DNA from: an uncultured Lachnospiraceae bacterium
GTDB taxonomy: Bacteria > Bacillota > Clostridia > Lachnospirales > Lachnospiraceae
Direction: 5' to 3'
DNA: 6,552 nucleotides
Assembly (NCBI GenBank): GCA_946413945.1
Contig: CAMKMR010000106.1
Span: forward strand, 1-6,552
In this document: positions 5,780 through 6,552 of the stretch, one piece after another
How positions within the stretch are numbered: the stretch's first letter is position 1
How the letters are laid out: every line of letters begins with the position of its first letter
The notes under the pieces: generated by a model
Told to the model about the DNA's origin: nothing
The model's input: the letters and a program-made list of their open reading frames with translations, nothing else
The model's database searches: none
Made by a program: the position numbers and the translations under genes

Positions 5780-6552
5780 CTAGTTAGCGATGATATGCTC
5801 TGTTTCCTTATCGAAGATATGGATCTTAGAGAGATCAAATGCGAACTGAACTGTATCGCCAGGTCTAGCTGTTGTACGAGCATTAACTCTAGCTGTGATA
5901 TCGAACTGATCGATTGAGAAGTACAGATATACTTCAGCACCGAGCATTTCGTAAATGTTGATTCTAGCATCAATAACTGATTCAGGTGATGACTCAATGA
6001 AGAGCTGCTCATCATGAATGTCTTCTGGACGGATACCAAGAACAACTTCCTTATCAATGTATCCACCAGCAATAAGCTTATTAGCCTTAGCTTCCGGAAC
6101 CTTGATAGAGTGTGAGCCGAACATAAGAAGAACATCTGAACCAGACTTAACAACCTTACAATCGATGAAGTTCATTGGAGGCATTCCCATGAAACCAGCA
6201 ACGAAGAGGTTCTGTGGATGATCATAAAGGTTCTGTGGTGTATCAACCTGCTGGATAACACCATCCTTCATAACTACGATACGTGTACCAAGTGTCATAG
6301 CTTCTGTCTGGTCATGTGTAACGTAGATGATTGTTGTCTGAAGTCTCTGATGAAGCTTAGAGATCTCAACACGCATCTGAACACGAAGCTTAGCATCAAG
6401 GTTTGAAAGAGGCTCGTCCATAAGGAATACCTTTGGCTCACGAACGATAGCACGTCCCATAGCAACTCTCTGTCTCTGACCTCCTGAAAGAGCCTTTGGC
6501 TTACGATCAAGAAGGTGCTCGATCTCAAGGATCTTAGCTGCTTCATGAACCT
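5780..6552 (-). CDS. msmK: MsmK/UgpC/MalK-type sugar ABC transporter ATPase, 5' end outside window
   Basis: The C-terminal 257 residues of an ATPase that powers carbohydrate ABC importers of the CUT1 type at the inner face of the membrane. The reading frame is open to the window edge, so the Walker A and Q-loop, roughly the first 115 of about 370 residues, are missing. Counting from the first whole codon (6550), the signature LSGGQ is at 21-25, Walker B FLMDE at 42-46, D-loop SNLDAKLR at 49-56 and switch H79 in YVTHDQTEAM. FVAGFMGMPPMNF then leads into the OB-fold regulatory region with GIRPEDI. This long C-terminal domain separates MsmK/MalK-type proteins from simple ABC ATPases such as FtsE. 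In Firmicutes one such ATPase often serves several sugar importers. No permease gene is visible downstream, and a strong terminator closes the unit. An ATG at 6460 is an internal Met just after the signature, not the start. Confidence 0.95.
   Translation of the reverse strand, partial: VHEAAKILEIEHLLDRKPKALSGGQRQRVAMGRAIVREPKVFLMDEPLSNLDAKLRVQMRVEISKLHQRLQTTIIYVTHDQTEAMTLGTRIVVMKDGVIQQVDTPQNLYDHPQNLFVAGFMGMPPMNFIDCKVVKSGSDVLLMFGSHSIKVPEAKANKLIAGGYIDKEVVLGIRPEDIHDEQLFIESSPESVIDARINIYEMLGAEVYLYFSIDQFDITARVNARTTARPGDTVQFAFDLSKIHIFDKETEHIIAN

Noticed and set aside
5713..6153. A 146-codon minus-strand frame ending beyond the terminator
   Set aside because: It overlaps the MsmK-type C-terminal domain in another frame and runs through the terminator stem; no motif supports it.
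6295..6460. Start of the sugar ATPase at the ATG at 6460, and an overlapping 83-codon frame
   Set aside because: The in-frame sequence continues upstream through LSGGQRQRVA to the window edge, so 6460 is internal. The other frame is a shadow with no domain.

Overview
The window is AT-rich DNA in which every convincing gene lies on the minus strand. Gene content and order point to a Gram-positive anaerobe of the Clostridia, most likely a Lachnospiraceae member such as the Butyrivibrio/Roseburia group. That placement rests on gene order, AT-rich codon use and AAGGAG-type ribosome binding sites, and no search was run.

In the direction of transcription (high to low coordinates), the window opens with the C-terminal two thirds of an MsmK/UgpC-type sugar-import ATPase (5780-6552, 5' end outside the window). 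A strong intrinsic terminator closes it (5719-5758). A 187-base gap follows, holding that terminator, a candidate extended -10 promoter, a perfect palindrome and a possible hairpin over the next ribosome binding site. Next is a CdaR/PucR-type helix-turn-helix regulator (4501-5592).

A 47-base gap containing a good sigma-A-like promoter leads into a compact four-gene cluster: ftsE (3767-4453), ftsX (2869-3777, overlapping ftsE by 11 bases), a secreted coiled-coil M23 peptidoglycan hydrolase with a TTG start (1302-2846), and a lipoprotein S41 carboxyl-terminal protease (4-1290). FtsE and FtsX form the ATP-driven membrane complex that in other bacteria switches on cell-wall hydrolases. The adjacent hydrolase has the expected architecture for its client: an export signal, a low-complexity linker, a long coiled coil and a catalytic LytM domain with all metal ligands present. 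The S41 protease belongs to a family that in some Gram-negative bacteria degrades peptidoglycan hydrolases, so the cluster can be read as activator, enzyme and possible remover. That last role is inference.

There are no mobile elements, tRNA or rRNA genes, CRISPR arrays or broken genes. No stretch over 300 bases lacks a gene. I do not see an undescribed system. The items most worth a second look are the regulatory region in front of the CdaR-like gene, the hydrolase/protease pairing next to ftsEX, and an in-frame 27-base tandem repeat in the hydrolase linker.
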